From Dryas octopetala (lineage: Eukaryota > Streptophyta > Magnoliopsida > Rosales > Rosaceae): a DNA stretch of 64,000 nt. Positions 46,789 through 58,270 of this stretch are shown here, piece after piece; position 1 is the stretch's first letter; each line of letters begins with the position of its first letter. Under the pieces are notes generated by a model that saw only the letters and a list, made by a program, of their open reading frames with translations, did no database searches and was not told the origin of the DNA. Position numbers and translations under genes: made by a program. The stretch lies in assembly GCA_963921425.1 (NCBI GenBank), contig OY992840.1, forward strand, positions 9,240,501 to 9,304,500. The letters are read 5' to 3'.

Positions 46789-49700
46789 TCACCCAATTTT
46801 CGGAAAATACGTTCCCCTTTCAAGTGAGGCTTGAAAAGATGTCATGACCTTTACCATCGACACCCATGCGAATGGCGCTGCACAAAATGCATAGACAAAC
46901 ACAGAGAGAGCTCTAAACACACCATTTGGGAACCAAGGAAATGCCATGACCAAAAGAACACCAAAAATCCCAAGCCATAGAGTAAGAACTGCCAGCATTG
47001 GCAGCAAAAGAGCATTGATTGCTACAAAGCAAAGTGCGAAAGAGCCAAGCAAATACAAACTCCAGCCCAGCAGTGGATGAATAGTGTGAGGAATGATTAC
47101 GAAAGGTACTATGTAGGCAGCTAGAATGGACCACATAGCTATTAATTTGAGGGCTGTGTGTATCAAGGTGATGTTCTTGTCTGAGCGCCTGTAGCACAAC
47201 TTAGACATGTTCGGCCGTGCTAGGCGTGTCATTGCTATGATTCCTACATAGATTAACGCCTGGATGAGCACCACAGGCATCTCTGCGCCATACCTGTACA
47301 ATAGAGGAAGACGGGGGCAATGAAAATCCAGTGATTTTTAGTGTTATGCATGCCATAACTAATTTGAACAGAAAATAATGAATTCAAATGCGAGAGATCT
47401 ATTGCTTATAGCTGTTAGAGAACTATTAGATCCTAAAAACTAACACCCTATCTCATGTGGGGTGTAAGCAACATTGGATATCCATCCTAAGAATTTAAGT
47501 TATTAGGCGAGGAGACCCAATAAATATTTTATAACCTTAGACATCTAGTCTAGCCAATGTGGACTAATGCTCAACAATCCCCCTAACATGAAATCCTTCT
47601 TTTAGGTGATCAAACACATGAGTAAATTGTCTCTCTTTTGATTAGGGTAACCTACATTAGGTGGCTCTAATATCATATTAAATATTCATCTTAAAAGCTT
47701 AAGCTAAAGAGACTAAATGAGTATTTCACTTAGCCTATCCAATGTGGGACTAGTGCCTGAGCAAGAAAAAACATATACCATGCAAATTAACAAAGAATTG
47801 AGAATGTGGATTGAATTTTAAACCTAGGACCTCTTGTAGTCAGACTCTCTTACCATCTTAGACAACCACTAGATAAAAACAATTAAGGTCTTAGGAAATA
47901 GGCCAACAATGTATATCAAGCTAATAATTGTAAGGTTGAAGCTTTCCTATACTTAGTCCAGGAAGTAAATAAATTGGAAGATAGCACATCTGCATACTGG
48001 GTAAAGCAAGTGCATACTGGTTTTGTATTGACCAACTTGAAAGGTGTTCCAAAAAGTTTTTGACATAGCTCAAGTAAACATTTGCATAAATGTGTTTTGG
48101 TCTTACCCGAGAGTTTTTTGGCGTTGTTCATGCCATGAAATGCCCAATGGCAGAACAGGCCATGCCCACCAGTACCACGGCTTCAACCACGCTGCACCAG
48201 GGAAAGTAACCACGCTGTTTGGTCCGCAGGGTACACTCCAATGCAGTCTAAGATCTGGAGCAAGCAAAAGTAGAGAATGACTAAGATACAGTCATTGTTG
48301 GACACATTATATGAAAAATGGAAATGCATGCTTTTTTGTTTCACTTACAATAATAAGAGGCATCCATTTGGTATCCCAAAGGAAGTCTGTAGGTTCCATT
48401 AAGCTTGGAGCCATTAGGAGGTGGATGGAACAAGGGCTGATCAAGCAAGTCTGGGAAGTAACCACCTATAAAACCCTGGTCTGCTCCATCTGGATTATCT
48501 CTCCCAATTTCCAACTGATGAATCATGTCCTTGAATACATCCATTGATGGCTGCAATACCATAAATAAATGAAGCCCGAAGTGGACCCTTTTTAGGCAAC
48601 TACAAGAAAGAATTCAAGTAAAAGTTTGCTTCTGATAATTGCCTAAAGATGGACTCCAATTTAGAATTTTTTGAAAGAAAATCAGAGTAGGAGCCTAAAG
48701 TAGTAGTATAATATAAAGTAAAAAGGCTATTCTGTCAAAGAATTTCTCAATCATTAGCTTCCTATAAAACCAGCTATAGCTATTAGATTTTTTAATTTTT
48801 TCCTTTTTTTTTTTCGGTTGGGGGGGTGGGTGGGTTGGGGGGTGATGTAGTATAAGAGAACTAAGTAGATTATGATTCACAAAAATTGCACATCATTTTT
48901 TCTAACCCAAATCTGGAGGATGTCAATCAAGAATCCATTGTGGAACTTTGGAATAAAAAAGTCAAAAAACCAAAACATTTTACTGTTTGAACTGGTTGCA
49001 TAAACGTTTTCAAACAAAATATGCTTGAAGGTAGGCATTTACCTGCAACACAAAGAGGCCAGTATGGAAGATACAAGGGTTAATGAAAGCTGCACAGAAT
49101 TGTCCACATTGGAACAGCTCATCAGTGTTTTGGAGGAAGAGGTTGTCAGCATCAAGCATGACCACCCTGTCATAGTCCACTAGGCTCCATGCATAGAGTT
49201 TGTTCAGGGTTAGCTTGAATCTGTTGTCAAAATTGTTCTGGTTCTTATATGGATTGTTCAAATTTTCCACTCTCACCACCTTTGCCCCATCTTCCTGTTC
49301 TCTGAGTCAAACAAAATAACAAAACTTGTCTTAATGTCTGAACAGCTAAATCATTGTAACTTATGAATTAAAAAAATACCAAGATACTTTTTCGTAAACA
49401 ATGTACAAAATGAAATTATGAATTAGTATATAAGCAGCTATGAACTTTTCCTTTTTGTATACCCTTTTCTTTTCATCATATGATGATATCAAACAAAGCT
49501 AGAGAAATACATTTCTTGGACTCACCGACTCAGAAACAATTTTCAGGGTGTTATCATTTAGAACAATCCTCCATACATTCCTATTCAAATTCAACTTGTA
49601 GGGCCCAAGGCCTTGGCTCGGCGTGAGACGTGTTACATCCTAAGTTGTCAACTAGTGGTGATGTAACAAAGGGGGATCTGACAAACAATAGAATGGCAGT

Positions 49701-52700
49701 CCAATAATCTATGCCTTGCTTGTCATTATATAAAGCATAAAAAGGTCTATTTCTTGATGTACAGAATTGTTAATAATAATTTAAGAAAAAATGATAAGAA
49801 GACCATCTCTTTGAATAGAGATAGGTTCTATTTGTATTGGTAGGTCCCACCTTTATTTAGAAAGATGGTTCAAATAAATAGTCTCCTTAACACTATCTAT
49901 AATTTAATATACATAGAGGAGAGCATACATATATCAACTATCATACAATTCTTATAAAAACAAAAAAACCAAGTTAAAAATATAAATATAAATATAAACA
50001 TATACTACAAGGACAGAACGGTAATATCAACCTTATGTAACATACCTCACTTTCTTTCCATGTATCACATGTACCCACATCATGTGTGGGTTCAATCTAT
50101 AACTAAAAGTTTCTAAATCTTATACACCAATTATTCAATTAATATGGAAATGATATGGTGGTATCTTAATTCTTAAAAATAAATAACTCAAAATAACACC
50201 AATACAAACAAAACAAACAGTCGCAATAAAAACCATGTCATATCGTCCAACATATAAGTTTTTAATAACGTTAGAAAAACAATTAATGTCACGGAGGTGC
50301 AGACTAGTTTTGCCAAAACTTTGATTCTCACGGAGGATGAAATTGATGAAGCACCGGTGGGTGGGATGGATGCAGCGACGAATACTGAAACTCTCCGCTT
50401 GAGTGTGGTGGCGCAAGTATTAACTCTGAAACCTTTCAACAGGAAAGCGTTTAAGAACACAATGATCAAACTGTGGGACACACTGGGGGTGGTACATGCA
50501 AAGGATTTGGGTGAAAATTTATTCCTTTTCACATTTGCTTTTGCCCAAGATAAGAAGATGGTCATTCAACAAGGTCCATGGACTTTCGACAGGGCTTTGG
50601 TGCTACTCGAAGAGCCAGATGGTACGATGGCCCCATCGGCTATGACGCTAAAGTGGGCTGACTTCTGGATTCAATTGTATAACATCCCACTTCTTTACAT
50701 GACAGAAGCAACTGGAAGGGCTCTTGGGGATGCAATGGGAAAATGTCTGGATGTGGGTGACGGTATAGAGGCCGATCTTGTGGGAAGATTTTTGAGGATC
50801 AGGGTTCGAATGGATGTGACTCGGCCCCTACCAAGAATCAAGAAGATCAGATTGGAAGGTGGAGGAACTCATATTGTTGAACTACGTTATGAACGACTCC
50901 CCACCTTTTGTTTCGACTGTGGTAGACTAGGGCACACTTTCAACCGTTGTCCTATATCTACCGCAGCCCAAAAAAAGGACTCTGACAAACAGTGGGGAAA
51001 ATGGTTGAGAACCAAGGTGGAGTTAGGGAAATTGAAGGTTTCAGACGATGGGCAGTCCGATGAGGAAGATGAGAACGTTGCAGGGGAGAACAATTTAGTT
51101 GAACCTATTGTGCCAACTTTGGGTGAGCATGGTGGGCACAAGGGAGCTGAAGGAGGGCGCCTCCCCTACCCTTCGCCCTCAACGACCCCCTCCAGCACTC
51201 TTGCTGGAAAAACTGCTACCCAACAAAAGGAAGATAATGGGCTAACAATAAAAGGTGCAGAAACTTTTGACAGGGGGGATACCGAACGACACCGAACACC
51301 AAATGCTCACAATGGGGAGAGCTCCTTGGGTATTCCAGTTACAAAAACAGCTACGGAAAGGCTTAACCCCCTTGGAATGGAAAATGCCAAAACTAAGACT
51401 ACCACAACCCAATCGCAGCCGCCAATACTGACGAGTGTTGATCCAATACTTCTTGCTGAGGTACAGGGGAAAGGAAAAGAGGCTGCTATACGGGAGTCGG
51501 AGGATATTCTTTTATGCACTCTTCAACAACCAAAAACCTCTAAGGTGGCCTACGGGGGGAGTCGAGGGAAGAGTGGCCCAAAACAAAATAGTAAAGTGCA
51601 GGCTGAGGGGGCTGCTTTAAAAGCCACTGAGGGGAGCCAGCTTAAAACTAGGGCCTGGAAAAGACAAGCACGGACAAAGGAGGGAGATACTTCCATTCCT
51701 CAAAATACAGCGGCTGTGACGGAAAGGAAGAGGAAAATTGATAAAGAGATGGAAGATACAGAAAGGAAGTCGAAGAAGAGCAAGACCCCGAACGATAATG
51801 ATGCGCACCACGTGGTGGGACCGGACGCTCCGGCCCACCACGAGCAATGAGGATCCTCAGTTGGAATGTTCGGGGTCTCCGGCAACCTCGAACATTCGAC
51901 TCTCTCAAGTTTGTGCTGAGAGATAAACGTCCGGACGTCATTTTCTTAATGGAGACGAAAATGACGGACAAGCAAATGGAAAAGCTTCCAGGGCGACTTG
52001 GTCTACAGGGTGGGATTAGGGTGGAACGTCATGGCTTAGGCGGTGGTTTAATCATGCTCTGGAAGTCTGGTTGGAATCTAAAACTACTGAGTTCTTCTAC
52101 AGGTCACATTGATATGCAAGTTGAATCACCTAATGATTATAACTTGCGACTTACAGGTTTTTATGGTCACCCATCCACGGCGGAGAGACGCCACTCATGG
52201 GAATTGCTTCGCCGTTTGAATGGAGTCGGTCATGGAGCGTGGCTGGTCATTGGGGATTTTAATGAGATTGTAAATGCCTCTGAGAAGGAAGGTGGGCGAG
52301 ACAAGGCGGAGTACCAAATGAGGGATTTCAGAACGGCACTTATGGATTGTTCTTTGGAGGAGGTCCCATTTCGGGGCACTCCTTTCACTTGGGAGTGTTC
52401 TCGGAATGGGGCGATCTTTGTTAGAGAACGTCTGGATCGATGTGTAGTAAATCATGCTCTTCGGGCACACTACCCACACATACTTACGTATCATTTGGAG
52501 GTTCCTGGCTCTGACCACATTCCGATCCTCACTGAGGTTCTCACACAGGAGGCTAACAGAAACAGTGTCAGAAGGAGTCGAAGATTTTATTTTGAAAAAA
52601 TGTGGTGCAGGGAAGCTAGCTGTGAGCAACTTATAACCGATACTTGGAAGGGAACGGTGACCAATGGGGAGCAAACTTTGGCTGGCGTGAAACTTTGCGC

Positions 52701-55700
52701 ACAAAAATTAAAGGCCTGGAGCCGGGACTTTTACAGTGCTAGGAAACGTGAAATGAAGCTCCTACAAGATGATCTTGGTAGAGTAAAAATGGGCCCCCAA
52801 AATGCTACAACTTTCGCTCATCAAAAAGACATTGAGCAAAAGTTACACAACCTGCTTGTTTCAGATGAGGATTACTGGAGACAACGATCAAAAATTACCT
52901 GGCTTAAGGAGGGAGACAAAAATACCAAATTTTTTCATGAACAGGCAAAGGAAAGGGGAAGGCGAAATTTCATAAAAGGGCTTTTTAATGAGAATAATGA
53001 ATGGATTGAACAGGAAGAGAGGGTTGGCTCAATGTTCTGTGATTATTTTAATTCCCTCTTCTCTATTACAGGTGGATTAGACATACAACGGATTTTGGAC
53101 ACTGTCACTCCGAGAGTCACTTCTGCTATGAACGCCCGTTTAATGATGCCTTTCACAAGAGCGGATATAGAAGAGGCTTTGGCGCAAATGTACCCCACAA
53201 AGTCACCTGGTTATGATGGTATGCCCGCGCTCTTTTATCAACGATATTGGCCGGTGGTGGGCGATGATATTTGCAGTTTTTGCCTGAATATTCTCAACGG
53301 AACTGCCAGTGTTAGGGGGGTCAATCATACTCTTATTGCCCTTATTCCAAAGACTGAACAGCCGCACTATGTGACCGATTTTCGGCCCATCAGTCTCTGC
53401 ACCACCCTATACAAGATAGTCGCTAAATCTCTTGCAAATCGACTGAAACATGTTCTACCACAGGTGATCTCAGACAAGCAAAGCGCTTTTGTTCCTGGCA
53501 GACATATATTGGACAACGTGATGGTTGCTTTTGAAACCACCCACACTATTAAACACACTTCGGAGCTGGAACCTGCAAAAATGGCTATAAAACTGGATAT
53601 GGAAAAAGCATATGACCGGGTCGAATGGAATTTCCTTGAGGCAATGATGCTCCGGCTGGGTTTCCACACGAATTGGGTGAACAAAGTAATGGATTGTGTT
53701 ACTACCGCATCTTTTTCAGTATTATGGAGGGGTGCGCCGCTGGGACACATTGTTCCTAAGCGAGGCCTCAGACAAGGCTGCCCGCTGTCACCATATTTGT
53801 TTCTCTTCTGCGGGGAAGGCCTCACTAGCCTCCTACGTGATGCCGAGAGTAGTGGGGATATCATTGGCGTTCGGGTAGCTCCTCTGGCTCCTCCTGTGTC
53901 GCATCTTTTTTACGCGGACGATTGTATTATTTTCCTTCATGCGACACCCAAGGCCAGCTGGGCGGTCTCCCAAATTCTAAGGATTTATGAAGAAGTTTCG
54001 GGCCAAAAGGTTAATTTGAGGAAGTCAGCAATTTTTTATAGCCCTCGGACAGACCACCTTATCAAAGTTATAACTTCCCAAGTGCTTGGCATCAAGATCA
54101 CTGATTGTCATGAGAAATATTTGGGACTTCCAACAGTGGTTGGACGAAAAAAGAAAAAATTGTTCCAACCTATCAAAGACAGAATCTGGAGGAAGTTACA
54201 GGGGTGGAAAGAAAAATTACTCTCCAAGGTCGGGAAAGAGATTATGGTGAAGTCTGTTATCCAAGCAATGCCCACTTATTATATGAGTCTATTCCGCATG
54301 CCTCAAGGGATCCGAAAGGAAATTACCTCTCTGATATCGCGGTTTTGGTGGGGAAAGAGACATATGAAGCAAGGTATCTATTGGCTCAAGTGGGCAGCGA
54401 TCTGCAAGCCCAAGAAAGAGGGCGGGTTAGGCTTCCGTGATTTGGAGTGTTTCAATAAAGCTTTGATAGCCAAGCAGGGATGGAGGCTAGTTCAGAACCC
54501 AACTTCACTTATGAGTCAGGTACTAAAAGGGAGATACTACCCGACTGGATCCTTTATGGAGGCGACCATTGGTACACGCCCCTCATTAATCTGGAGGTCT
54601 CTTATTTGGGCTAGACATTTGTTGGATAGGGGTCTTCGTTGGAGAATTGGAGATGGTATGTCCGTCAATATTTTTGAAGATAAATGGCTACCACAACCCA
54701 TAACCTTTCAGATACAATCACTCCCTTCCCTCCCCACCGATATGAGGGTTTCCCGGCTTATCACCCCTGAACGGCGATGGAATTCTGCTCTCATTTATGA
54801 GCATTTTCGATTAGAGGAAGCCGATATGATCACTAGCATCCCTCTAAGTACCTCAGCTCGACCTGATCACCTTATATGGCACTACACAAAGAATGGGCTG
54901 TATAGTGTCAAAAGTGGATACTGGTTGGCGCTTTCTATGAGGCAAGATGGCCAGGGCAGTGACGCCGGCGGTGGGATGGCTAATGCAAATATTTGGAAAG
55001 ATATTTGGGCTTTAAAAGTGCCTGGAAAAATTCAACATTTACTCTGGCGATGTAGTCATGAGATTATTCCGTGCAACTATGCTCTCTATAGACGCACACT
55101 AATCCCTACTCCCAGGTGCATGCGCTGCGGAGAGACCTTTGAGACTGCATTACATGCAATATGGGGTTGTCCTTTGTCTCAAAGAATCTGGCAACTTTCA
55201 GCCTTCGGGAATTTAATGGAGCTGGACTTTGAGGGGCGTTTTGATGTATTTCTCCGGTATGCTATGATGGTGTTGACTGACAATGAGAAGATCCTTTTTG
55301 CTTTCTTATGCTGGGCCTCATGGAATGCACGGAATGACTACGTGATCAATGGAATCAACGAAGATGCACTGGGGCATTATGGTCGGATTCAGAAATACGC
55401 GGAGGACTACACAGTAGCAAACCATACAGAGGTCCCAACCCCACAAGTTGCAACACCTCCGAGTCGATGGGAGAAGCCAGGGGAGGGTTGGTTCAAAATT
55501 AACACTGATGGAGGGATGAAGCCAAAGACCAGAGGGCGTGGACTTGGTGCTGTCATTAGGGATAGTGCGGGGCGACTTGTGATTGCTGCCACCAAATCTA
55601 TTTTCGGTGGCTATTCGGTGGAGGAGACAGAGATGATGGCTGGGATTTTCGGGCTGCAGCTGGCTCAAGATTTGCAACTCACTCAGGTCATATTGGAGAT

Positions 55701-56963
55701 GGATTCCACACAGGTTGTTCAAAGAGTCAATCGGCAACTACCCTCAATGGCGGCTGATGGAGTGATTATCGAGGATCTCAAGGCTCTACTGGCGACTTTT
55801 GATCATTCTCTGTGTCAATTCCGTCGGCGAGATTCCAATACAGTAGCTCATTTATTAGCTCGTTTTGCTTTGTCTAACCTTGGGTGGTCCCTTTGGCTGG
55901 ATGAGAACTCGGGACCATCTTGGCTCGAGCATGCTTTGTATGAGGATTCCTCTTATTAATAAAAACAAAGCAATTTCTCTCAAAAAAAAAAAAACAATTA
56001 ATGTCTATAATATTATTATAAGTTTTAACATCTACCCTTCCTTCTTAACAAAGCGTCAACTTTGCACATTGCACCCAGAAGAAAAGAAACTGTTCAACAT
56101 ATGGACAAACAGACGCGTTCCATCGAAACCAGCATTTCCACTTCTTGGGTTGCGTCGACTTCCTCCACCAATCCAAATACGCCATGTCATCCAAATATAA
56201 ATATTACCCCAAAAAAAAAAAATTTCACGATATTAATTCCGCCATGTGGCATGTAGTAATGAATGTAGTGGCACTGTTGCAGGCAAGTTTTTTTCCATCA
56301 ATGTAATCTCACATTGTGCGCTGTGACTCGATTAGGCAACAATTGGATAGGATTCTTGCATTTCTTATCCCATATATGGAACGAATCAAAGAGGATATAA
56401 AGGCTACATCCAAGACCACCGAAAGTAAGATGGTCTTAACCAATCAAAACCGTTGACCTATAACTCAGCCAATCACAAGACACCAAGTCACACCTAATTC
56501 TTCAACTCAAGTTGACTGACCTTTCCAACCTCAAAATAGAACAGAACGCACGCGAAGCCCCCCCAAGAAATTTTTTAACGTACTCCTGGACGGTTAGGTG
56601 CGCACGTTACGGCATAAAAAAGAAAAAACGAAAAAGACAAAAACGCAAGCGGAGAGTGTCGAAGTTTCGGACTTACAGAGTTTGGACCCAACGAAGAGGG
56701 ACGTCCAGGGAGGCAATGACGACGAGATCGGCCTCCACGTGGAGGTTGGCGAGCGATCTGATCATGACACGTGTCGCCACGTAGAACTCGTAGTCCCTCG
56801 GCGTCCCCATGTACATCATCGTCGCGTACGCATTCCTGTAGTGCTGCTGCTGCTTCTGCTTCTGCTTCCCCTCCTCGCCGCGCCTCCTATACGCCGTCGT
56901 TTCGCAAACTGCGAGAAGCAGCAGCAAGATAACCTTCAAAATTCCAATGCTGCCCTTGGCCAT
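46789..56963 (-). CDS. PGSIP8: GT8 glucuronosyltransferase, PGSIP7/8 type
   Basis: A GT8-family multi-pass membrane glycosyltransferase, named for similarity to glycogenin-like starch initiation proteins; relatives are glucuronosyltransferases of the Golgi. Five exons (descending): 56963-56677, 49301-49043, 48550-48349, 48254-48107, 47293-46789; 466 residues. A signal segment (about 5-25) precedes the GT8 domain. The DxD metal-binding motif is in VVMLDADNLFLQNTDELF. Conserved NPCIFHTGLFVLQ, DGADQGF, PLGYQMDASYY, PCGPNSVVTFPGAAWLKPWYWW follow. The last exon encodes several membrane helices (GWSLYLLGSFALCFVAINAL and others). Intron 1 is 7.4 kb because an antisense LINE lies in it. Intron 4 contains a degenerate TRIM. 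PGSIP7 and PGSIP8 cannot be separated here. Confidence 0.93.
47474..47763 (-). mobile_element. Degenerate TRIM-like element in PGSIP intron 4
   Basis: On the minus strand an LTR-like copy (47763-47677: CACTAGTCCCACATTGG...) is followed by a PBS-like TGATATTAGAGCCACC. A short interior, a purine tract TTAGGGGGAT and a second LTR-like copy starting TGTTGAGCATTAGTCC at 47576 and ending near 47474 follow. Order and motifs match the intact TRIMs at 16.1 and 60.2 kb, but the LTRs are diverged and no target duplication was found. Confidence 0.55.
50297..51850 (+). CDS. LINE ORF1: DUF4283/zinc-knuckle nucleic-acid-binding protein
   Basis: An open frame of 517 codons from the 5' truncation point; its first ATG is at 50366. 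The N-terminal half is the DUF4283-type domain of plant LINE ORF1 proteins (VLTLKPFNRKAFKN..., MVIQQGPWTFDRALVLLEE, WIQLYNIPLLYMTE). A CX2CX4HX4C zinc knuckle, CFDCGRLGHTFNRC, lies at about residues 205-218. The C-terminal part is charged and low in conservation. It binds LINE RNA in the retrotransposition particle. The stop TGA overlaps the ORF2 ATG as ATGA. The native start is probably upstream and lost. Confidence 0.88.
   Translation: MQTSFAKTLILTEDEIDEAPVGGMDAATNTETLRLSVVAQVLTLKPFNRKAFKNTMIKLWDTLGVVHAKDLGENLFLFTFAFAQDKKMVIQQGPWTFDRALVLLEEPDGTMAPSAMTLKWADFWIQLYNIPLLYMTEATGRALGDAMGKCLDVGDGIEADLVGRFLRIRVRMDVTRPLPRIKKIRLEGGGTHIVELRYERLPTFCFDCGRLGHTFNRCPISTAAQKKDSDKQWGKWLRTKVELGKLKVSDDGQSDEEDENVAGENNLVEPIVPTLGEHGGHKGAEGGRLPYPSPSTTPSSTLAGKTATQQKEDNGLTIKGAETFDRGDTERHRTPNAHNGESSLGIPVTKTATERLNPLGMENAKTKTTTTQSQPPILTSVDPILLAEVQGKGKEAAIRESEDILLCTLQQPKTSKVAYGGSRGKSGPKQNSKVQAEGAALKATEGSQLKTRAWKRQARTKEGDTSIPQNTAAVTERKRKIDKEMEDTERKSKKSKTPNDNDAHHVVGPDAPAHHEQ
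51847..55959 (+). CDS. LINE ORF2: endonuclease, reverse transcriptase and RNase H
   Basis: A 1370-residue open frame without interruptions. Residues 1 to about 220 are an APE-like endonuclease (ILSWNVRGL, METKM, VIGDFNE, GSDHIPI). The reverse transcriptase domain includes GYDGMPALFYQRYW, FRPISLCTTLYKI and the catalytic YADD at about 689-692. A zf-RVT domain follows near 1045-1120 (IWALKVPGKIQHLLWR, CMRCGETFETALHAIWGC). A C-terminal RNase H-like RVT_3 domain starts around 1216 (KINTDGGMKPKTRG). All key motifs look intact. The ATG overlaps the ORF1 stop, consistent with coupled reinitiation. Domain limits are approximate. Confidence 0.95.
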   Translation: MRILSWNVRGLRQPRTFDSLKFVLRDKRPDVIFLMETKMTDKQMEKLPGRLGLQGGIRVERHGLGGGLIMLWKSGWNLKLLSSSTGHIDMQVESPNDYNLRLTGFYGHPSTAERRHSWELLRRLNGVGHGAWLVIGDFNEIVNASEKEGGRDKAEYQMRDFRTALMDCSLEEVPFRGTPFTWECSRNGAIFVRERLDRCVVNHALRAHYPHILTYHLEVPGSDHIPILTEVLTQEANRNSVRRSRRFYFEKMWCREASCEQLITDTWKGTVTNGEQTLAGVKLCAQKLKAWSRDFYSARKREMKLLQDDLGRVKMGPQNATTFAHQKDIEQKLHNLLVSDEDYWRQRSKITWLKEGDKNTKFFHEQAKERGRRNFIKGLFNENNEWIEQEERVGSMFCDYFNSLFSITGGLDIQRILDTVTPRVTSAMNARLMMPFTRADIEEALAQMYPTKSPGYDGMPALFYQRYWPVVGDDICSFCLNILNGTASVRGVNHTLIALIPKTEQPHYVTDFRPISLCTTLYKIVAKSLANRLKHVLPQVISDKQSAFVPGRHILDNVMVAFETTHTIKHTSELEPAKMAIKLDMEKAYDRVEWNFLEAMMLRLGFHTNWVNKVMDCVTTASFSVLWRGAPLGHIVPKRGLRQGCPLSPYLFLFCGEGLTSLLRDAESSGDIIGVRVAPLAPPVSHLFYADDCIIFLHATPKASWAVSQILRIYEEVSGQKVNLRKSAIFYSPRTDHLIKVITSQVLGIKITDCHEKYLGLPTVVGRKKKKLFQPIKDRIWRKLQGWKEKLLSKVGKEIMVKSVIQAMPTYYMSLFRMPQGIRKEITSLISRFWWGKRHMKQGIYWLKWAAICKPKKEGGLGFRDLECFNKALIAKQGWRLVQNPTSLMSQVLKGRYYPTGSFMEATIGTRPSLIWRSLIWARHLLDRGLRWRIGDGMSVNIFEDKWLPQPITFQIQSLPSLPTDMRVSRLITPERRWNSALIYEHFRLEEADMITSIPLSTSARPDHLIWHYTKNGLYSVKSGYWLALSMRQDGQGSDAGGGMANANIWKDIWALKVPGKIQHLLWRCSHEIIPCNYALYRRTLIPTPRCMRCGETFETALHAIWGCPLSQRIWQLSAFGNLMELDFEGRFDVFLRYAMMVLTDNEKILFAFLCWASWNARNDYVINGINEDALGHYGRIQKYAEDYTVANHTEVPTPQVATPPSRWEKPGEGWFKINTDGGMKPKTRGRGLGAVIRDSAGRLVIAATKSIFGGYSVEETEMMAGIFGLQLAQDLQLTQVILEMDSTQVVQRVNRQLPSMAADGVIIEDLKALLATFDHSLCQFRRRDSNTVAHLLARFALSNLGWSLWLDENSGPSWLEHALYEDSSY

Positions 56964-56970
56964 TGAGCTG

Positions 56971-57006
<36 letters not shown>

Positions 57007-57899
57007 AAGCCTCAATCGCCATTACTGCGAGGTAATTAGGACTTGCATATAAAGAAGACGCGGACAGACAGGAGACAGAGGGAGTTTGAATTTTTCTGAA
57101 TAGGAGACAACGAGGGAAGGCTAGCTTTATAAAGACAACAGAACAAGAAAAGGCGCTTTGTGAGATCTGAGCCGTTGATTTGTTTTTCAACGGTCGAGAA
57201 TGGAACGAGGCAAATGAACCAGCTGGCTCGCTCTTTTTTCTTTGTTTTCTAAGTGATTGTATTATATATTATTATTATTGGCCAAAAAAACAAGTATTAT
57301 ATATGATTAAAACGCTTAGTTTTGGTGGTCTGGGGCAGGGGCAGGGGCAGGGGCTTTACTCCGTCGTAACGTTGTGTGTTGTTATTTAGTCTATGATCTA
57401 TTGCTCTGTATTTGACTGGGGGTTCAAGATATTTTGGCTAACTCTTTGATATTTTTGTGTGCTGTTGTTTTCTTTCTTTTGACTACAAGTTGAAAAACTG
57501 CAAAATAAGGATCTGCCACGTGTCGCTATGTATGGCCCGGAGGTTGAGGAAATGGAAATCTGATTGACCCTGTTGCCCTCTGCAAATGAGATGATCGGCG
57601 ACTAGATTTGCAAATCATATGTTACTTATAATTTTTTTTTTCGGTCGAATATGTAACTTATAATTATATCAAGGATTATAATTAGGAAAGAGGTCAGAAG
57701 GAGTGAAGGACAACTAATCATGCCTAGCGTTTCATTATATTTAGACATGTAAACGAATCTGATTCTAATTTAATTCACCTATATTTAAATCCCAATTGGA
57801 TCAATCATAATTTGGATTATTAGATTCAACTTAATAATCCATATCCCATTATCCATTTAGAGACCTAGGGAAAATTCAAATTTGATTTGTATATAGGGA
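56964..57899. other. PGSIP gene 5' leader, CT tract and promoter
   Basis: A CT microsatellite (56970-57004) lies directly upstream of the PGSIP start codon, so on the sense strand the leader is GA-rich. A short GGGGCA tandem (about 57331-57352) follows further out. No other gene is supported. Confidence 0.5.
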
Positions 57900-58270
57900 A
57901 TATTTTCCATTTAAGACAAATACTTTGGTATCAGTTATAACTTATAACACATATTTAGAAGTGTCTTAATGTAGGACATATACTTATACATTATGTTAAT
58001 GTAGGCCATTTGGTAAATTCCGTCATGACAGATGTTAGTTTAAGGGTTACAATTGTTATTTCTATTAAAAAAATTAAATTTAAAACTAAAAATAAAAAAT
58101 AGAGGGGTAGGGGCGGGGAGGGCTTGGGTTGGGGGGAAGAGTTGATAAAGTTAGTAACATAGTTGACGATTCGTCCCACATTGATACAAATTATTAATAA
58201 GTGTCTTACATCAATATACTTCTAAATATGTATCCTAAATTACGATTGACACTAAAGTATATGTTTTGAA
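57900..58270. mobile_element. Short inverted-repeat element related to the 15.2-kb element
   Basis: The left part (TTTGGTATCAGTTATAA...ACATATTTAGAAGT...TTAATGTAGG) is repeated inverted on the right (TACATCAATAT, ACTTCTAAATATGTATCC, TGACACTAAAG). The interior has a GGGGTAGGGGCGGGGAGGG core flanked by AT-rich sequence. The inner arm words (AGTTGACGATTCGTCCCACATTGATACAAAT) resemble those of the element at 15153-16452. No coding capacity. Ends are approximate. Confidence 0.6.

Larger units (their letters stand above)
50291..55989 (+). mobile_element. L1-type LINE retrotransposon, slightly 5'-truncated, 16-bp TSD
   Basis: The element lies in PGSIP intron 1, antisense to the gene. It has two ORFs with a stop/start overlap, an AATAAA near 55957 and a poly(A) tail. 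Flanks carry the identical 16-bp repeat AAAAACAATTAATGTC (50275-50290 and 55990-56005). The 5' end falls six bases before an open frame that is already inside ORF1, so the 5' UTR and first ORF1 codons are missing. The identical duplication and uninterrupted ORF2 indicate a recent insertion. Confidence 0.93.

Noticed and set aside
50297..50299. GTG as start of LINE ORF1
   Set aside because: A GTG start is unlikely in a plant; the frame is simply open from the 5' truncation point, and the first ATG is at 50366.
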